A stretch of DNA of 64,000 nt from Treponema sp. OMZ 798 (GTDB lineage Bacteria; Spirochaetota; Spirochaetia; Treponematales; Treponemataceae), in assembly GCF_024181385.1 (NCBI RefSeq), contig NZ_CP051305.1, positions 434,001 through 498,000 of the forward strand, read 5' to 3'. Below the pieces are notes generated by a model. That model searched no databases. It worked only from the letters and a program-made list of their open reading frames with translations, and was not told the origin of the DNA. This document shows positions 18,186-28,500 of the stretch, in pieces; positions within the stretch are counted from its first letter, which is position 1; the number at the start of each line of letters is the position of its first letter. A program made the translations under genes and the position numbers.

Positions 18186-19736
18186 TTAGATATGGATAAA
18201 TGCTCCGGGGCCTAAGGGCAGACCGAAGATGTACCAGATAATCATGAGACCTATCCATGAAAGCAGGAAGCAGATTGAATAGGGCAGCATGGTTGAAATC
18301 AATGTTCCAAGACCGGAATCTTCATCGTATTTTTTCATAAATACAACAATCATTGCAAAGTAGCTCATCAAGGGTGTGATGAGGTTTGTGCTTGAATCTC
18401 CGATTCGGTAGGCGACCTGTGTTAAGGCAGGTGAAAGACCTAAGTTTACCATCATGGGAACAAAGATAGGAGCCATGATAGCCCACTTTGCAGAAGCCGA
18501 GCCCATAAAGAGGTTAAGGAAGGCCGAAATAATAACGAATGAGATTATAAGCGGCAAACCTGTAAATCCGATGCTCTTTAAGAAGTTTGCACCGTTTACC
18601 GAGATGATTGTTCCGAGGTTTGTCTTTCCGAAGTAGTTTACAAACTGTGCTGCGAAAAAGCTCAATACGAGGTAACCGCCCATAGAGCTCATTGCTGCAG
18701 TCATTCCCTTGATAAGGTCGTGGGAGTTATGAATTTTCCCCGTTTTTCTACCATATATAAGACCGGGAATCAAGAAGATTAAAAGAATTACGGGTAAAAG
18801 ACCTCCGTGCATAAAGTTTGAAATTGAACTTTCCCCTGTTTTGGGGTCAATTTCTCTTAAAACTGCAAGACCGGGAAGCTTGGGAAGACCGAATAGACCA
18901 ATAATTAAAATAACGGCCATAATCAAAATAGAAATACCGGCAAGCTTTAATCCCTTGTTTTCAACGTCAGAAATAGGCATGTTGTCCGGTTTGTATGATC
19001 CGTTATATGTGCCCAAGTTCTTTTCGACGATTCTTTCCGTAACGAAGGTTCCGACAATTGTAAGAATGAAGGTAGAAGCAATCATAAAAAACCAGTTACA
19101 TGTCGGGTCAATTGCAATATCCATACCGGCATTGTGTAAGGCCTCGGTTGTGATACCTGTTAAAAGCGGGTCAATTGTTCCGAGCATGAGGTTGGCTGAG
19201 AAGCCTCCCGAAACACCGGCAAAGGCTGCTGCAAGACCTGCCATCGGGTGGCGGCCTGCATTAGCAAATACGATGGCTCCTAGAGGAATAACTACAACGT
19301 AACCTGCGTCGGAAGCGATATTGCTCATAATACCTGCAAAAACAACAACAACAGTTAAAAGTCTGGGGTGAACACCTGAAAGAAGCTTTTTAAGAGAGGT
19401 ATTGATAAGTCCTGTCCACTCTGCAACACCTACACCGAGCATAGCAACCAAAACTGTTCCCAAGGGTGCAAAGCCTGTAAAATTCTTGGTAGCGGTATTT
19501 AAAATGTACCTAAGACCATCAAGATTTAAAAGCGAAACGGCTCCTATAGTAACTTCTTTTCCCTTTCGGGCATCAAAGTATGTAACAGGGGTTCCGAATG
19601 CTTCTGCAAGAGCAGAGACAATGATTACAATGATACTTAAAATTAAGAAAATCATAGCAGGATGCGGCAATTTATTTCCGATCCTTTCAACTCCTTTGAG
19701 GAAGCCTGAAACTTCCTTGTTCTTTTTTTTATCCAT
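18186..19736 (-). CDS. AbgT family transporter
   Basis: This 516-residue inner-membrane protein has about nine or more membrane helices and two inverted hairpin regions typical of AbgT, the p-aminobenzoyl-glutamate transporter/exporter family. Family blocks include KLPHPAMIFLILS near the start, GFAPLGTVLVAMLGVGVAE, GVSGGFSANLMLGTIDPLL, and near the end MGSASAKWAIMAPIFVPMM and YRIGDSSTNLITPLMSYF. Members either import folate breakdown products or export sulfonamides; which applies is unknown. TAGGAG precedes the ATG, with a promoter about 44 bp further up inside the clpB divergent region. Confidence 0.92.
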   Translation of the reverse strand: MDKKKNKEVSGFLKGVERIGNKLPHPAMIFLILSIIVIIVSALAEAFGTPVTYFDARKGKEVTIGAVSLLNLDGLRYILNTATKNFTGFAPLGTVLVAMLGVGVAEWTGLINTSLKKLLSGVHPRLLTVVVVFAGIMSNIASDAGYVVVIPLGAIVFANAGRHPMAGLAAAFAGVSGGFSANLMLGTIDPLLTGITTEALHNAGMDIAIDPTCNWFFMIASTFILTIVGTFVTERIVEKNLGTYNGSYKPDNMPISDVENKGLKLAGISILIMAVILIIGLFGLPKLPGLAVLREIDPKTGESSISNFMHGGLLPVILLIFLIPGLIYGRKTGKIHNSHDLIKGMTAAMSSMGGYLVLSFFAAQFVNYFGKTNLGTIISVNGANFLKSIGFTGLPLIISFVIISAFLNLFMGSASAKWAIMAPIFVPMMVNLGLSPALTQVAYRIGDSSTNLITPLMSYFAMIVVFMKKYDEDSGLGTLISTMLPYSICFLLSWIGLMIIWYIFGLPLGPGAFIHI

Positions 19737-19786
19737 GAAGAACTCCTAGAAAATGTATTTGTCTATGTAAAATAGACGTTCGGGGC

Positions 19787-19815
19787 ATTATATATGATGA
19801 TTGAAAATATGACAA
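19787..19815 (-). promoter_or_regulatory. abgT promoter, -35 embedded in a palindrome
   Basis: On the minus strand TTGTCA (19810-19815) and a perfect TATAAT (19787-19792) stand 17 bp apart. The predicted start is near 19780, which gives a 44-base leader. The leader holds a small GTCTA/TAGAC hairpin and the AGGAG site. Confidence 0.6.
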
Positions 19816-19828
19816 GTCAGCCTTGTCA
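19810..19828. promoter_or_regulatory. Palindrome in the abgT-clpB divergent region (operator candidate)
   Basis: TGACAAG and CTTGTCA form a perfect 7-bp inverted repeat around a five-base centre. One arm overlaps the abgT -35 hexamer and the whole lies 38 bp upstream of the predicted clpB -35. This is a typical spot for a repressor site. It is not the CIRCE heat-shock element, whose arms are TTAGCACTC/GAGTGCTAA. Confidence 0.45.
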
Positions 19829-19865
19829 AATTCCTTTAATATTTTAGCATTATTTTTGCGTATCA

Positions 19866-19894
19866 TTGATTTTTTTATCGATTTTTATTATTTT
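19866..19894 (+). promoter_or_regulatory. clpB promoter placed for a leaderless start
   Basis: TTGATT at 19866-19871 and TATTTT at 19889-19894 are 17 bp apart. With the -10 ending at 19894, +1 falls on the A of the clpB ATG at 19901. There is no purine-rich ribosome site. The -10 match is modest. Confidence 0.45.
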
Positions 19895-19900
19895 TTATAC

Positions 19901-22480
19901 ATGAATATAGATAAGTATACAGTTAAGGCCTCTGAAGCCGTTCAAGAAGCTTCATCGCTGGCTCAAAGAGATGACCACAGTCAGGTTGAAAGCGAGCATC
20001 TTTTATATGCTCTTTTAGAACAAGAGGACGGAATTGTTCCTCCCTTGGTAGAAAAAATCGGCGTCAATCCCGAAAGTCTTTTGGATGAACTCGACAAAAT
20101 GCTTGACAGAAAGCCCCGTGTTACAGGGCAGTCTGCTCAAACCTATATTTCGCCCCTGCTTGCAAAGGTCTTTGCCCATGCAGAAGGCTATGCTGATAAG
20201 TTAAAGGACGAGTATGTTTCTACCGAACACCTTCTTCTTGCTCTAAGCGAGTCTAAGGACGCAACGGGAGAACTCTTGCGCTCGCGGGGAATAAATTTAA
20301 AAAATCTCCTTTCAGCCTTAAAAGAGGTTCGGGGCAACAACAGGGTAACAAGCGAAACGCCTGAATCTACATTCAGAAGTTTAGAAAAATTCTGCCGCGA
20401 CCTAACCCAACTTGCTAAAAACGAAAAGATAGACCCGGTAATCGGCCGGGATGAAGAAATAAGGCGGGTAATGCAGGTGCTTTCCCGCAGGACAAAAAAT
20501 AATCCCGTTTTAATCGGAGAGCCGGGAGTCGGAAAAACCGCCATAGTCGAAGGCCTTGCAAGGCGGATAGTTTCAGGGGATGTGCCCGACAGCCTGAAGG
20601 GAAAGCGTCTTTTATCCCTCGACCTCGGCGCCCTTGTTGCAGGAGCCAAATTCCGCGGCGAATTTGAAGAAAGGTTAAAGGCCGTAATTTCCGAAGTTCA
20701 AAAATCCGAAGGAAGGGTAATCCTCTTTATCGACGAGCTTCACACCCTTGTAGGTGCCGGGGCAAGCGAGGGTTCGATGGACGCTTCAAACCTATTAAAG
20801 CCTGCCCTTGCCCGCGGAGAGCTCAGGGCGATAGGAGCTACCACCTTAAACGAGTACCAAAAATACATCGAAAAAGATGCAGCCCTTGAACGCCGCTTTC
20901 AGCAGGTTTACTGCCCCGAACCCACGGTCGAAGACACTATAGCCATCTTGCGCGGCTTACAGGAAAAGTACGAAGTTCACCACGGGGTGCGCATAAGGGA
21001 CGAGGCCCTAATTGCCGCGGCCGTCCTTTCCAACCGCTATATCACAAGCCGCTTTTTGCCCGACAAGGCTATCGACCTTGTGGATGAGGCTGCAAGCCGC
21101 CTTAAAATGGAAATAGAAAGCCAGCCCGTTGAGCTCGATCAGGTTGAACGCAAAATCCTTCAACTAAATATCGAAAAAGTTTCTATCGGAAAAGAAAACG
21201 ATACGGCCTCAAAGGAAAGGCTTTTAAAACTTGAAGAAGAGCTGGCAGAGCTTTCTTCCAAGAGGAATGCGATGCAGGCCCAATGGCAAAACGAAAAATC
21301 TCGCATTAACGAATCGCGCAAATACAAGGAAGAGCTTGAACAGCTCCGCATTGAAGAAACCAAGTACAGCCGCGAAGGAAACTTAAACAAGGCCGCCGAG
21401 CTTAAATACGGCAAGATTCCCGAGGTCGAAAAAAAGATAGCCGCCGTTACGGCCGAGCTTGAAAAAAAGGCCGGCCAACAGGGGCAGCTTTTACGCGAAG
21501 AGGTATGCGAAGAAGACATAGCCCGAATAGTTTCCATGTGGACAGGCATCCCCGTCGCCAAAATGCTTGCAAGCGAGATGCAAAAGTTCTTGGAGCTTGA
21601 AAAGGTTCTTCAAACGAGGGTTGTAGGCCAAGATGAGGCTGTAAGGGTGGTATCAGACGCGATAAGAAGAAACAAGGCCGGGCTATCGGATATGAACCGT
21701 CCCTTGGGAAGCTTTTTATGCATAGGCCCGACCGGTGTCGGTAAAACGGAATTGGCCCGCACCTTGGCAGACTTTTTATTTAATGACGAAAAGGCCCTTA
21801 CCCGCATAGACATGAGCGAGTACATGGAAAAACATTCCGTAAGCCGCCTCATCGGAGCTCCTCCCGGTTATGTAGGCTATGACGAGGGCGGTCAGCTTAC
21901 CGAGGCCGTAAGGCGCAGGCCCTACAGCGTAATCCTTTTTGACGAAATCGAAAAGGCCCATCAAGATGTCTTTAATGTCTTTTTACAGATTCTGGATGAC
22001 GGCCGCCTTACCGACGGACAGGGCCGAGTGGTGGACTTTAAGAACACCATTATAATTATGACAAGCAATATAGGTTCGGAGTATATTTTGACGGCCAAGG
22101 ACATGGGAAGCATCAAAGAAGAAATTACCCAAATCCTGCGCGATAACTTCAGGCCCGAATTTTTAAACCGTATTGACGAGATACTCACCTTTAACAGGCT
22201 CGAAAAAGGGCATATCAGAAAGATTGTCGATATTCAGCTTAAATCGGTTGCAGAACGCTTGAAGGCCAGACGCCTTGGCTTAAAGGTTTCGGATAAGGCT
22301 AAGGATTTGCTTGCAGACATAGGCTATGACCCGATGTTCGGCGCTCGCCCCTTAAAGCGAGCCATACAGGCCGAGCTTGAAAACAAACTCGCCCGTGAAG
22401 TCCTCGAAGGTAAATTCCCCGAAGGAAGCACGATTCTTGTTGACAAGGGAGAGGCCGGTCTTATCTTTAAGAAGGGATAA
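19901..22480 (+). CDS. clpB: ATP-dependent disaggregase ClpB
   Basis: This hexameric Hsp100 chaperone rescues aggregated proteins together with DnaK. The 859-residue length is typical. An N-terminal Clp repeat domain (1-145) is followed by a first AAA domain with GEPGVGKT and the [14 protein letters not shown]alker B. A coiled-coil middle domain covers about 405-525. The second AAA domain has [21 protein letters not shown] and the sensor motif [11 protein letters not shown] chose the ATG at 19901 beginning [14 protein letters not shown], because the upstream extension to 19823 is non-conserved. There is no Shine-Dalgarno, which fits a leaderless transcript. Confidence 0.96.
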   Translation: MNIDKYTVKASEAVQEASSLAQRDDHSQVESEHLLYALLEQEDGIVPPLVEKIGVNPESLLDELDKMLDRKPRVTGQSAQTYISPLLAKVFAHAEGYADKLKDEYVSTEHLLLALSESKDATGELLRSRGINLKNLLSALKEVRGNNRVTSETPESTFRSLEKFCRDLTQLAKNEKIDPVIGRDEEIRRVMQVLSRRTKNNPVLIGEPGVGKTAIVEGLARRIVSGDVPDSLKGKRLLSLDLGALVAGAKFRGEFEERLKAVISEVQKSEGRVILFIDELHTLVGAGASEGSMDASNLLKPALARGELRAIGATTLNEYQKYIEKDAALERRFQQVYCPEPTVEDTIAILRGLQEKYEVHHGVRIRDEALIAAAVLSNRYITSRFLPDKAIDLVDEAASRLKMEIESQPVELDQVERKILQLNIEKVSIGKENDTASKERLLKLEEELAELSSKRNAMQAQWQNEKSRINESRKYKEELEQLRIEETKYSREGNLNKAAELKYGKIPEVEKKIAAVTAELEKKAGQQGQLLREEVCEEDIARIVSMWTGIPVAKMLASEMQKFLELEKVLQTRVVGQDEAVRVVSDAIRRNKAGLSDMNRPLGSFLCIGPTGVGKTELARTLADFLFNDEKALTRIDMSEYMEKHSVSRLIGAPPGYVGYDEGGQLTEAVRRRPYSVILFDEIEKAHQDVFNVFLQILDDGRLTDGQGRVVDFKNTIIIMTSNIGSEYILTAKDMGSIKEEITQILRDNFRPEFLNRIDEILTFNRLEKGHIRKIVDIQLKSVAERLKARRLGLKVSDKAKDLLADIGYDPMFGARPLKRAIQAELENKLAREVLEGKFPEGSTILVDKGEAGLIFKKG

Positions 22481-22550
22481 AAGATATTCGGGCTTGTGTT
22501 TAAGAAAGGTAAAAGAATGCGCCCTGGTTTATCTTTAGAAAGGACAGCGC

Positions 22551-22579
22551 TTGAAAAAGACTATAAATTATGTTAATAT
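22551..22579 (+). promoter_or_regulatory. Promoter of the cyclase-FecR-OMP-lipoprotein operon
   Basis: TTGAAA at 22551-22556 and TAATAT at 22574-22579 have a 17-bp spacer and an extended TGT before the -10. The predicted start near 22586 leaves a 53-base leader before the ATG at 22639. No further clear promoter or terminator appears until after 31506. Confidence 0.65.
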
Positions 22580-22638
22580 CCCGATTTATAAGCATACATT
22601 TAAAGTTCGTAATTACTATAGATTAGGGGTTATCCATA

Positions 22639-24537
22639 ATGATGAGACAAGAAACTGGGCAAACTAAGGTAAGGTTTTCGATAGGTGCAAAACTGGTTAC
22701 GATTATATCTATTTTGATCATCCTATCCTTGGGCGGAATTACGGCTTTAGTTACATGGTTCGGCCGCTTGGATGTTCAGCTCACGGCTGAAGAAAACAAC
22801 CGCACCGTAAATAAGCAGGCTGCATCTTCGGCTGAAAAAGATTTGACGGCATTAAGAGCCAATGCTTCTTTGCTCTTAGATATGCTTAACACAAATGAAA
22901 GTTCAAGCTCTTTTTCAAACCGGGTTTCGTCCTTATATTTTCAGAAAAACCCTTATGTAGCTGCAATATTGGTTACGGATTCCAAGAGGGAAAGCGGTGT
23001 TGAAACCAAACTTTTAAGCTCTCATTTTTTTGCTTCCAATGATATTGATTTTGACTTGGTAGATGAATTTTTGAAGCAATCAAAGAATTCCTTGCTTCAA
23101 ACCGAAAAGGGGATAACTCAGGTTTTAAACGCTGCTTGGCTTTTCGATATGCCTATGCTGGTTTTTTTCTATCCCTACACCGAAAAAGGTTTAGCTCAGG
23201 GCTTGGTTGTTTTCTTTTCAGCCGAAAAGCTGTCGGAAAGTTTCGGTGCCGGAACAATGCAGACAACCTATCTTGTTAATAATGAGGGCGATGTGCTTGT
23301 TCACCCTGATTTTAATCTTGTAAAAAATAAGGCGAATGTAAGTAATTTTCCTCTCTTTATACAGATGCGGGAAAACGGAGACAATGACAGACAGGTTCTT
23401 GTAAAAGATGAGGACGGAAAAGAATATTTCGGCTCATATAACAGGCTCTCATTGGGAGATCTTGCGGTTTTAACAAGTGCTTCGGCCGATGTTCTTTTGG
23501 AACCTGTAGAAAATACCACAAGGCGGAATATCTATCTCAGTATAATTGTTTTGTCTTTTTCTGTAGTCTTCGTATGGTTCTTTTCAAAATCGATAAGCCG
23601 TCCCGTAAAAAGTTTAGCCCTTGCGGCAGACGAAATAAAGCAGGGTAATTACGAAATAGACTTAAAAGCTAAAACCAAGGATGAGCTTGGTCTTTTGACT
23701 ACAAGCTTTGTCGAAATGGGTAAGGGCCTCGCCGAAAGAGAAAGGCTTAAAGATTCTTTCGGCCGATTTATAAATAAAGAAATAGCCGAGCTTGCTGCCA
23801 AGGGAAAGCTGGCTCTCGGAGGAGAAACAAAGGAAACAACGATTTTCTTTTCGGATATCCGTTCTTTTACTTCGATTTCCGAAAAAATGGATCCGGCTGA
23901 GGTTGTAGAATTTTTAAATGAGTACATGACCTTGATGGTAGATTGCGTAAATAAAACAAACGGAGCCGTAGATAAATTTATAGGAGATGCCATCATGGCG
24001 GTTTGGGGTGCGCCTACGTCTACAGGGAATCCCAAAGAAGATGCTTTAAACTGTCTTCGTGCAGCTCTTAAAATGCGTGCAGCTCTTATATTTTTTAATC
24101 GGGGCCGCGGAGGAGATAAAAAACCGATAATCAGAATAGGCTGCGGAATAAATTCCGGGGCAGTGGTTGCAGGGCAGATAGGCTCGCATGAGAGAATGGA
24201 GTACACTGTTATAGGGGATGCGGTAAACACGGCTTCAAGAGTTGAAGCTTTAAATAAACCCATGGGCACCGATATTCTTATTACCGAACATACTTACAAT
24301 TTGGTAAAGGATCATGTTGTTGTTGAAGAAATGCCCTCGGTTACCGTTAAGGGAAAAGCAAAACCCTTACGAGTTTTCGCCTTAATCAATATGCCGAACG
24401 AAACAAATATTCCCGGTGCAGGATTAAAAGGACCTAAAAATCTGGCACAAATAAGAAAGGTTCTCGGAATACCTGCCCCCGATTTTTCAAAGGTGGATGT
24501 AAATGAAGACGAAAAAAAATACAAGATCCAATCCTAA
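22639..24537 (+). CDS. Membrane class III adenylate/guanylate cyclase with HAMP domain
   Basis: The 632-residue protein has an N-terminal membrane helix (about 18-38), an extracytoplasmic sensor domain of about 250 residues (Cache-like), a second helix near 295-315, a HAMP linker and a cyclase domain from about 385. Metal-binding Asp residues are seen in FFSDIRSF and GDAIMAVWG, the purine-binding Lys in DKFIGD, and the catalytic Asn and Arg in VNTASRVE. Thr in EYTVIGD at the base-recognition position points to a class IIIb adenylate cyclase. It reads a periplasmic cue and makes cAMP. The gene overlaps the FecR-domain gene by 35 bp. Confidence 0.9.
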   Translation: MMRQETGQTKVRFSIGAKLVTIISILIILSLGGITALVTWFGRLDVQLTAEENNRTVNKQAASSAEKDLTALRANASLLLDMLNTNESSSSFSNRVSSLYFQKNPYVAAILVTDSKRESGVETKLLSSHFFASNDIDFDLVDEFLKQSKNSLLQTEKGITQVLNAAWLFDMPMLVFFYPYTEKGLAQGLVVFFSAEKLSESFGAGTMQTTYLVNNEGDVLVHPDFNLVKNKANVSNFPLFIQMRENGDNDRQVLVKDEDGKEYFGSYNRLSLGDLAVLTSASADVLLEPVENTTRRNIYLSIIVLSFSVVFVWFFSKSISRPVKSLALAADEIKQGNYEIDLKAKTKDELGLLTTSFVEMGKGLAERERLKDSFGRFINKEIAELAAKGKLALGGETKETTIFFSDIRSFTSISEKMDPAEVVEFLNEYMTLMVDCVNKTNGAVDKFIGDAIMAVWGAPTSTGNPKEDALNCLRAALKMRAALIFFNRGRGGDKKPIIRIGCGINSGAVVAGQIGSHERMEYTVIGDAVNTASRVEALNKPMGTDILITEHTYNLVKDHVVVEEMPSVTVKGKAKPLRVFALINMPNETNIPGAGLKGPKNLAQIRKVLGIPAPDFSKVDVNEDEKKYKIQS

Positions 24538-27292
24538 ACTTGATAATAAATTTGCGGACATCTTTGTTGTCCTCATCGCATTATTGATAGCCTGTTCTAC
24601 CATATTTTTGTTTTGGAAGAATTTAAACAAAACGCTTAATAGAGATAAGCCTTCAATTGCAATTGTAAGTTATAAAGAAAAGAGTGTTCAGCGTAAATTT
24701 ATAGATAGGGCTGTTTGGGATAGACCTGCCCAATATTCTCATGTATATAACGGGGACACAATACGCACAGCATCGAATTCGGAAGCGGTTATTTATTTTA
24801 CCGATAAGAGTACGGTAAATGTCGGTGAAAACACCATGATTCAGATTTTTAAGCCTAGGGCCGAAAAAGATGTTTCAGTTCAAATAAGTGAAGGAAATGT
24901 TTCGGTAAAAACCGTAGATTCCAAAATGCTTGTAAGGTCCGGAAATGCTTCGCTTGCTATCGAAAAAGAGTCCGTGCTTCACACTTCAAAATCCGGAGAA
25001 GAACCGATAAAAATTGCAGTCGAAAAGGGCGAAGCCTCGGTATCTAAAGTTGAAAACGCTCAAGCGGAGGATTCTTCCGATTCGGTTATCGAGTCTTCAG
25101 TTTTGAAAGCCGGAACTGTTTTGGTTGAAGGAGGTAAACCTTCCATTACCATGATAAGTCCGTCTTCTTCCGAGAAGATTTTTAATTTTAATAAGGAACC
25201 CATAGAAGTTTTGTTTAGATGGCAAAGTTCTTTTCCCGAAATGGAAGACCTGATCTTTGAAATTTCTTCGTCACGGAATTTTAATGCCGATACCGAAAAA
25301 GTTCAGGTAAAGGGCTTGAGCGAATTAAAGCGGAGTGTTTCATCGGGAAATATTTTTTGGCGGCTTTATTCTTCTTCTTTGGGGCCGGAAGATGTTTCAG
25401 CGGCAAAGGGAAAACTTAGCATTACCGATGCTCCGCCTCCTAAGCTACTAGAACCTAACTTAAATGAAGAATTTTCTTATGTAAACGATTTACCTGCAAT
25501 AAAATTTTCTTGGGAAGGAAATTCTGCTGCTTCAAATTACTTGATTGAGCTCGCAGATAATGACTCCTTTGAAAATCCGAAACTCAGCCGGCTTATAAAT
25601 GCTTCGTCGGTAAACCTTAGCGGTATTGAAGATGGAAAATGGTATTGGCGTGTTGTTCCGAATTATATTACGGAAGGTGCTCCTTCTCAAACTTCCGAGA
25701 CAGGTGTTTTTTATGTTCAAAAGACAAAAAATAAAGAACCCATAGTTTTAGACCTTTCTCAAAATATGAGCGAAACGCTTGAAGGGAATAAGGCCTTTTT
25801 TTCTTGGCCGTCAGTACCGGAAGCAAAAAAATATAATTTTCGCATTTCTACAGATGAAAGCATGTCGAACATAGTGTTCGAAAAAGTATTAACTTCAAAC
25901 TATTTTGAAATAAAAAATTTTGAAAATCTTCTGCCTTCATCCGGCTATTACTGGAATATAGCAGCTCTGGATAAAAATGAAATACCGGTGGGCTTAAGTA
26001 AACCCGAAAAAATAAAAATAGGCGGAGAAGAAATTTTTATACGCTCGGTCTTTCCTCCGGACGGTTATGTTATTGCAGATTCTTTTTGCAAAGATACGCA
26101 GTTTACATGGAAAACAAATACAAAGGATGAACTCTATTTTCAAGTTTCGTCATCTCAAGATTTTAAGAAACTTGCAGCCGATAAAAAAGTAAATGGTTCT
26201 TCGGTAGAAGGTGTTTCCTTGGAAAAGGGTGAATGGTATTGGCGTGTTTTAACAAAAAATAAAAACAATGATTTAAAGAGCGAAGTAAAAAAACTGATTA
26301 TTGTTCCGCCTCTTTCCAAACCGGAATTTATCGATTTAAAAAATAAAATAATTATTTTGCCCAAGGGAGAAAATAAATTTAAGTGGACGCAGGTTCCTGA
26401 AGCGGAATATTACCGGTTTAGGATTACACCTGAAGGTTTAAATCAAAAACCTGTATATGAAAACTCATTTATTACCGGAACCGAAATTGATGTTGATATA
26501 AAATCTATTGAGAACGGTTCTTATATAATAAGTGTTCAAGCTTTTGCATCTTTAAACGAAACGGCAGGTAAACGATACGGTTATACAGCTGACCGTAAAA
26601 TAGAATTAATGCATTTAAAACCTGTTGAACTTATATATCCTATTGACGGTATGAGTATTAGCGGCATGGATGCAGTTTTAAAACCGGAAGTTTTAAAATG
26701 GTCCTCCGTTGAAGATCCGGAAACATCCAGGTTAATTTTGATTAAGGTGGGAGAAAAGAATCCTGTTCTTTCTATACAAAATCCTGAGACATCCGTTCAA
26801 TTACCTCCTCTTGGTGCAGGTAAATATATATGGAAACTAATCGCAAAAACTGCAAAGGGCTTTGATATTTCAAGCCGAAAAGATGCTTCATTTAAGGTTC
26901 TTCCTATTCCTTTATTGGAGGCTCCGGATATGCTTGCGCCTAAGCAAGACACGACATTGAATGCAGACTTCTTTAAAAATAATCGAAGTATAAAATTTGT
27001 TTGGACTAGGATCCCTGAAGCAGATCACTACCTTGTAAGAATATATAATTCTTCAAAAACGGTTTATAGAGACAGCCTTCCGCAAACCGTTACAGGAAAT
27101 ATTGAATTAAATTTTACTAAATTGAATTTGTTGTCACGTGGTGTGTTTTATATAGAGGTAAGGGCTCAACAAAAATTTGAAGGCACTAATATCGTTCAGG
27201 ATGGAAAAGCTGCCGTTAGGAAATTTAAGATAGAGCTACCTCAATCAAAAAAAGTTTCTACTGATGAAACCGGAGTTATGTATGGTCAATAG
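24503..27292 (+). CDS. Giant FecR-domain protein with FN3-like repeats
   Basis: The 929-residue protein has a short cytoplasmic start, one membrane helix (about 18-40) and a long periplasmic part. Residues 70-160 form a FecR-type domain with the expected SVQRKF...NGDTIRTASNSEAVIYF and DKSTVNVGENTMIQI strands. The rest is a chain of about six beta-sandwich repeats, each with a recurring FSW/FKW ... Y.F.IS ... G.YYW.I pattern of fibronectin-III-like modules. FecR domains pair with signalling partners, and here the partner would be the cyclase. The product probably spans the periplasm as a scaffold. Exact function is unknown. Confidence 0.8.
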   Translation: MKTKKNTRSNPKLDNKFADIFVVLIALLIACSTIFLFWKNLNKTLNRDKPSIAIVSYKEKSVQRKFIDRAVWDRPAQYSHVYNGDTIRTASNSEAVIYFTDKSTVNVGENTMIQIFKPRAEKDVSVQISEGNVSVKTVDSKMLVRSGNASLAIEKESVLHTSKSGEEPIKIAVEKGEASVSKVENAQAEDSSDSVIESSVLKAGTVLVEGGKPSITMISPSSSEKIFNFNKEPIEVLFRWQSSFPEMEDLIFEISSSRNFNADTEKVQVKGLSELKRSVSSGNIFWRLYSSSLGPEDVSAAKGKLSITDAPPPKLLEPNLNEEFSYVNDLPAIKFSWEGNSAASNYLIELADNDSFENPKLSRLINASSVNLSGIEDGKWYWRVVPNYITEGAPSQTSETGVFYVQKTKNKEPIVLDLSQNMSETLEGNKAFFSWPSVPEAKKYNFRISTDESMSNIVFEKVLTSNYFEIKNFENLLPSSGYYWNIAALDKNEIPVGLSKPEKIKIGGEEIFIRSVFPPDGYVIADSFCKDTQFTWKTNTKDELYFQVSSSQDFKKLAADKKVNGSSVEGVSLEKGEWYWRVLTKNKNNDLKSEVKKLIIVPPLSKPEFIDLKNKIIILPKGENKFKWTQVPEAEYYRFRITPEGLNQKPVYENSFITGTEIDVDIKSIENGSYIISVQAFASLNETAGKRYGYTADRKIELMHLKPVELIYPIDGMSISGMDAVLKPEVLKWSSVEDPETSRLILIKVGEKNPVLSIQNPETSVQLPPLGAGKYIWKLIAKTAKGFDISSRKDASFKVLPIPLLEAPDMLAPKQDTTLNADFFKNNRSIKFVWTRIPEADHYLVRIYNSSKTVYRDSLPQTVTGNIELNFTKLNLLSRGVFYIEVRAQQKFEGTNIVQDGKAAVRKFKIELPQSKKVSTDETGVMYGQ

Positions 27293-28478
27293 AATTTGTT
27301 TTATTTTTTTAGTTTTATTATTTTGCAGACTTGTATATTTATATCCTCAAGAAGCGGCGAAGGCAAGCAACAATGATTCAAAGATTCAAAAAAGCTATTT
27401 TATAGAAGAAGGAAAGGAAGGCTCTTCTTTATATCAACACTTGTCATGGGAAGCAATAGATGACATATTGGGTTATGAATTCTTACTTGAAAAAAAAGAT
27501 CAATCCGGAAACTGGATTCAAATTGATAAAAAAACTTTAAAAAAGAATTCGATAAATGTTTCTTTAAAACCTGGTAAATATCGTTATAGGGTAGCAGTCA
27601 TTAACCTTCTTAATCAGAGTGAGTTTGCAAGTGAATATAGGAATTTTGATGTACGTGTTGCATATCAGCCCGAAGTGCTGTCCTTATCCATCGAGTCTAT
27701 ATATTTTGATGAACCTGCAGCAGATTATATTATAGTTTCCGGAAAAAATATATTTCCTGAAACCATATTTACATTGACTAGGAATAACGAAAATCCGGTA
27801 CAATGTGAGGTTGTTGATTCCGATAAGCCCGGTAAGAAAATTAAAATTCAGCTTAACTTTTCAAAATTAAAGGCCGGGACCTATGTTCTTACAGCTAAAG
27901 ATCCCAGCGGTCTTTATGACAATTCAAAAAGTATAAATTTTAAATTTCAAAAACCTATCGATATCTTTCTTTCTCTGGGTTATACTTTCAGTTATTTTAT
28001 TCAAAATGAAACTCTTTATAAATATTTTAAATCCAACATTTCCCCATTAGGAGGCTCTTTGAGATTTGCTTTTGTGCCTTTAAAAAGAGCATATGGGCAT
28101 TTCGGTTTGAGTCTGGGGCTTTCCTTAATGCAGTTGAAAAATAAGCCCGCTTCATATATCTTAAAAACCGGTTTTATCTTACCTCAGGCTAATTTTGTAT
28201 ATATGTTTCCTATAATTAAACGTAGACTTAACTTTGATTTACACCTTGGCGGCGGCGGTGCATTTATGTTTCAGGCAAAATTTGAATATCCGGGAACCGA
28301 TATCAAAAGTCCTGCATATTGGTTTTGGTGTCCTTCGGTTAATGCAGGAACTGCCGTGCAGGTTTATCTTTATAAAAAATTATATATTGAATTAAATTTG
28401 GAGCATACTTTTTTGTTTAGAAAAGATTTTCCTAAATATGTAATTCAACCCTCTCTTTCTTTAGGTTGGGAATTTTAA
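27282..28478 (+). CDS. Outer membrane beta-barrel protein with FN3/IPT-like N-terminal part
   Basis: This 398-residue exported protein has a signal peptide (residues 1-23, cut near LYPQ). A beta-sandwich of the FN3 type covers about 35-130 (YQHLSWEAIDDILGYEFLL), then an IPT-like segment about 135-220. The C-terminal 170 residues read as alternating beta strands that end in LSLGWEF, with the terminal Phe that marks substrates of the BAM machinery. The ATG at 27282 lies inside the previous gene, 11 bp before its stop, with GGAG upstream. The upstream in-frame ATG at 27264 gives a poorer signal peptide. Not recognised by name. Confidence 0.7.
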   Translation: MVNRICFIFLVLLFCRLVYLYPQEAAKASNNDSKIQKSYFIEEGKEGSSLYQHLSWEAIDDILGYEFLLEKKDQSGNWIQIDKKTLKKNSINVSLKPGKYRYRVAVINLLNQSEFASEYRNFDVRVAYQPEVLSLSIESIYFDEPAADYIIVSGKNIFPETIFTLTRNNENPVQCEVVDSDKPGKKIKIQLNFSKLKAGTYVLTAKDPSGLYDNSKSINFKFQKPIDIFLSLGYTFSYFIQNETLYKYFKSNISPLGGSLRFAFVPLKRAYGHFGLSLGLSLMQLKNKPASYILKTGFILPQANFVYMFPIIKRRLNFDLHLGGGGAFMFQAKFEYPGTDIKSPAYWFWCPSVNAGTAVQVYLYKKLYIELNLEHTFLFRKDFPKYVIQPSLSLGWEF

Positions 28479-28500
28479 GCTATAGGAGAACCGGAGTATT

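Noticed and set aside
19823..19900. 26-residue N-terminal extension of ClpB
   Set aside because: It has no similarity to ClpB, no ribosome site, and would place the start within the predicted promoter region.
23649..24269. 206-codon open frame antisense to the cyclase domain
   Set aside because: It mirrors the conserved catalytic domain, has no start signals, and its composition is that of a complementary-strand artefact.
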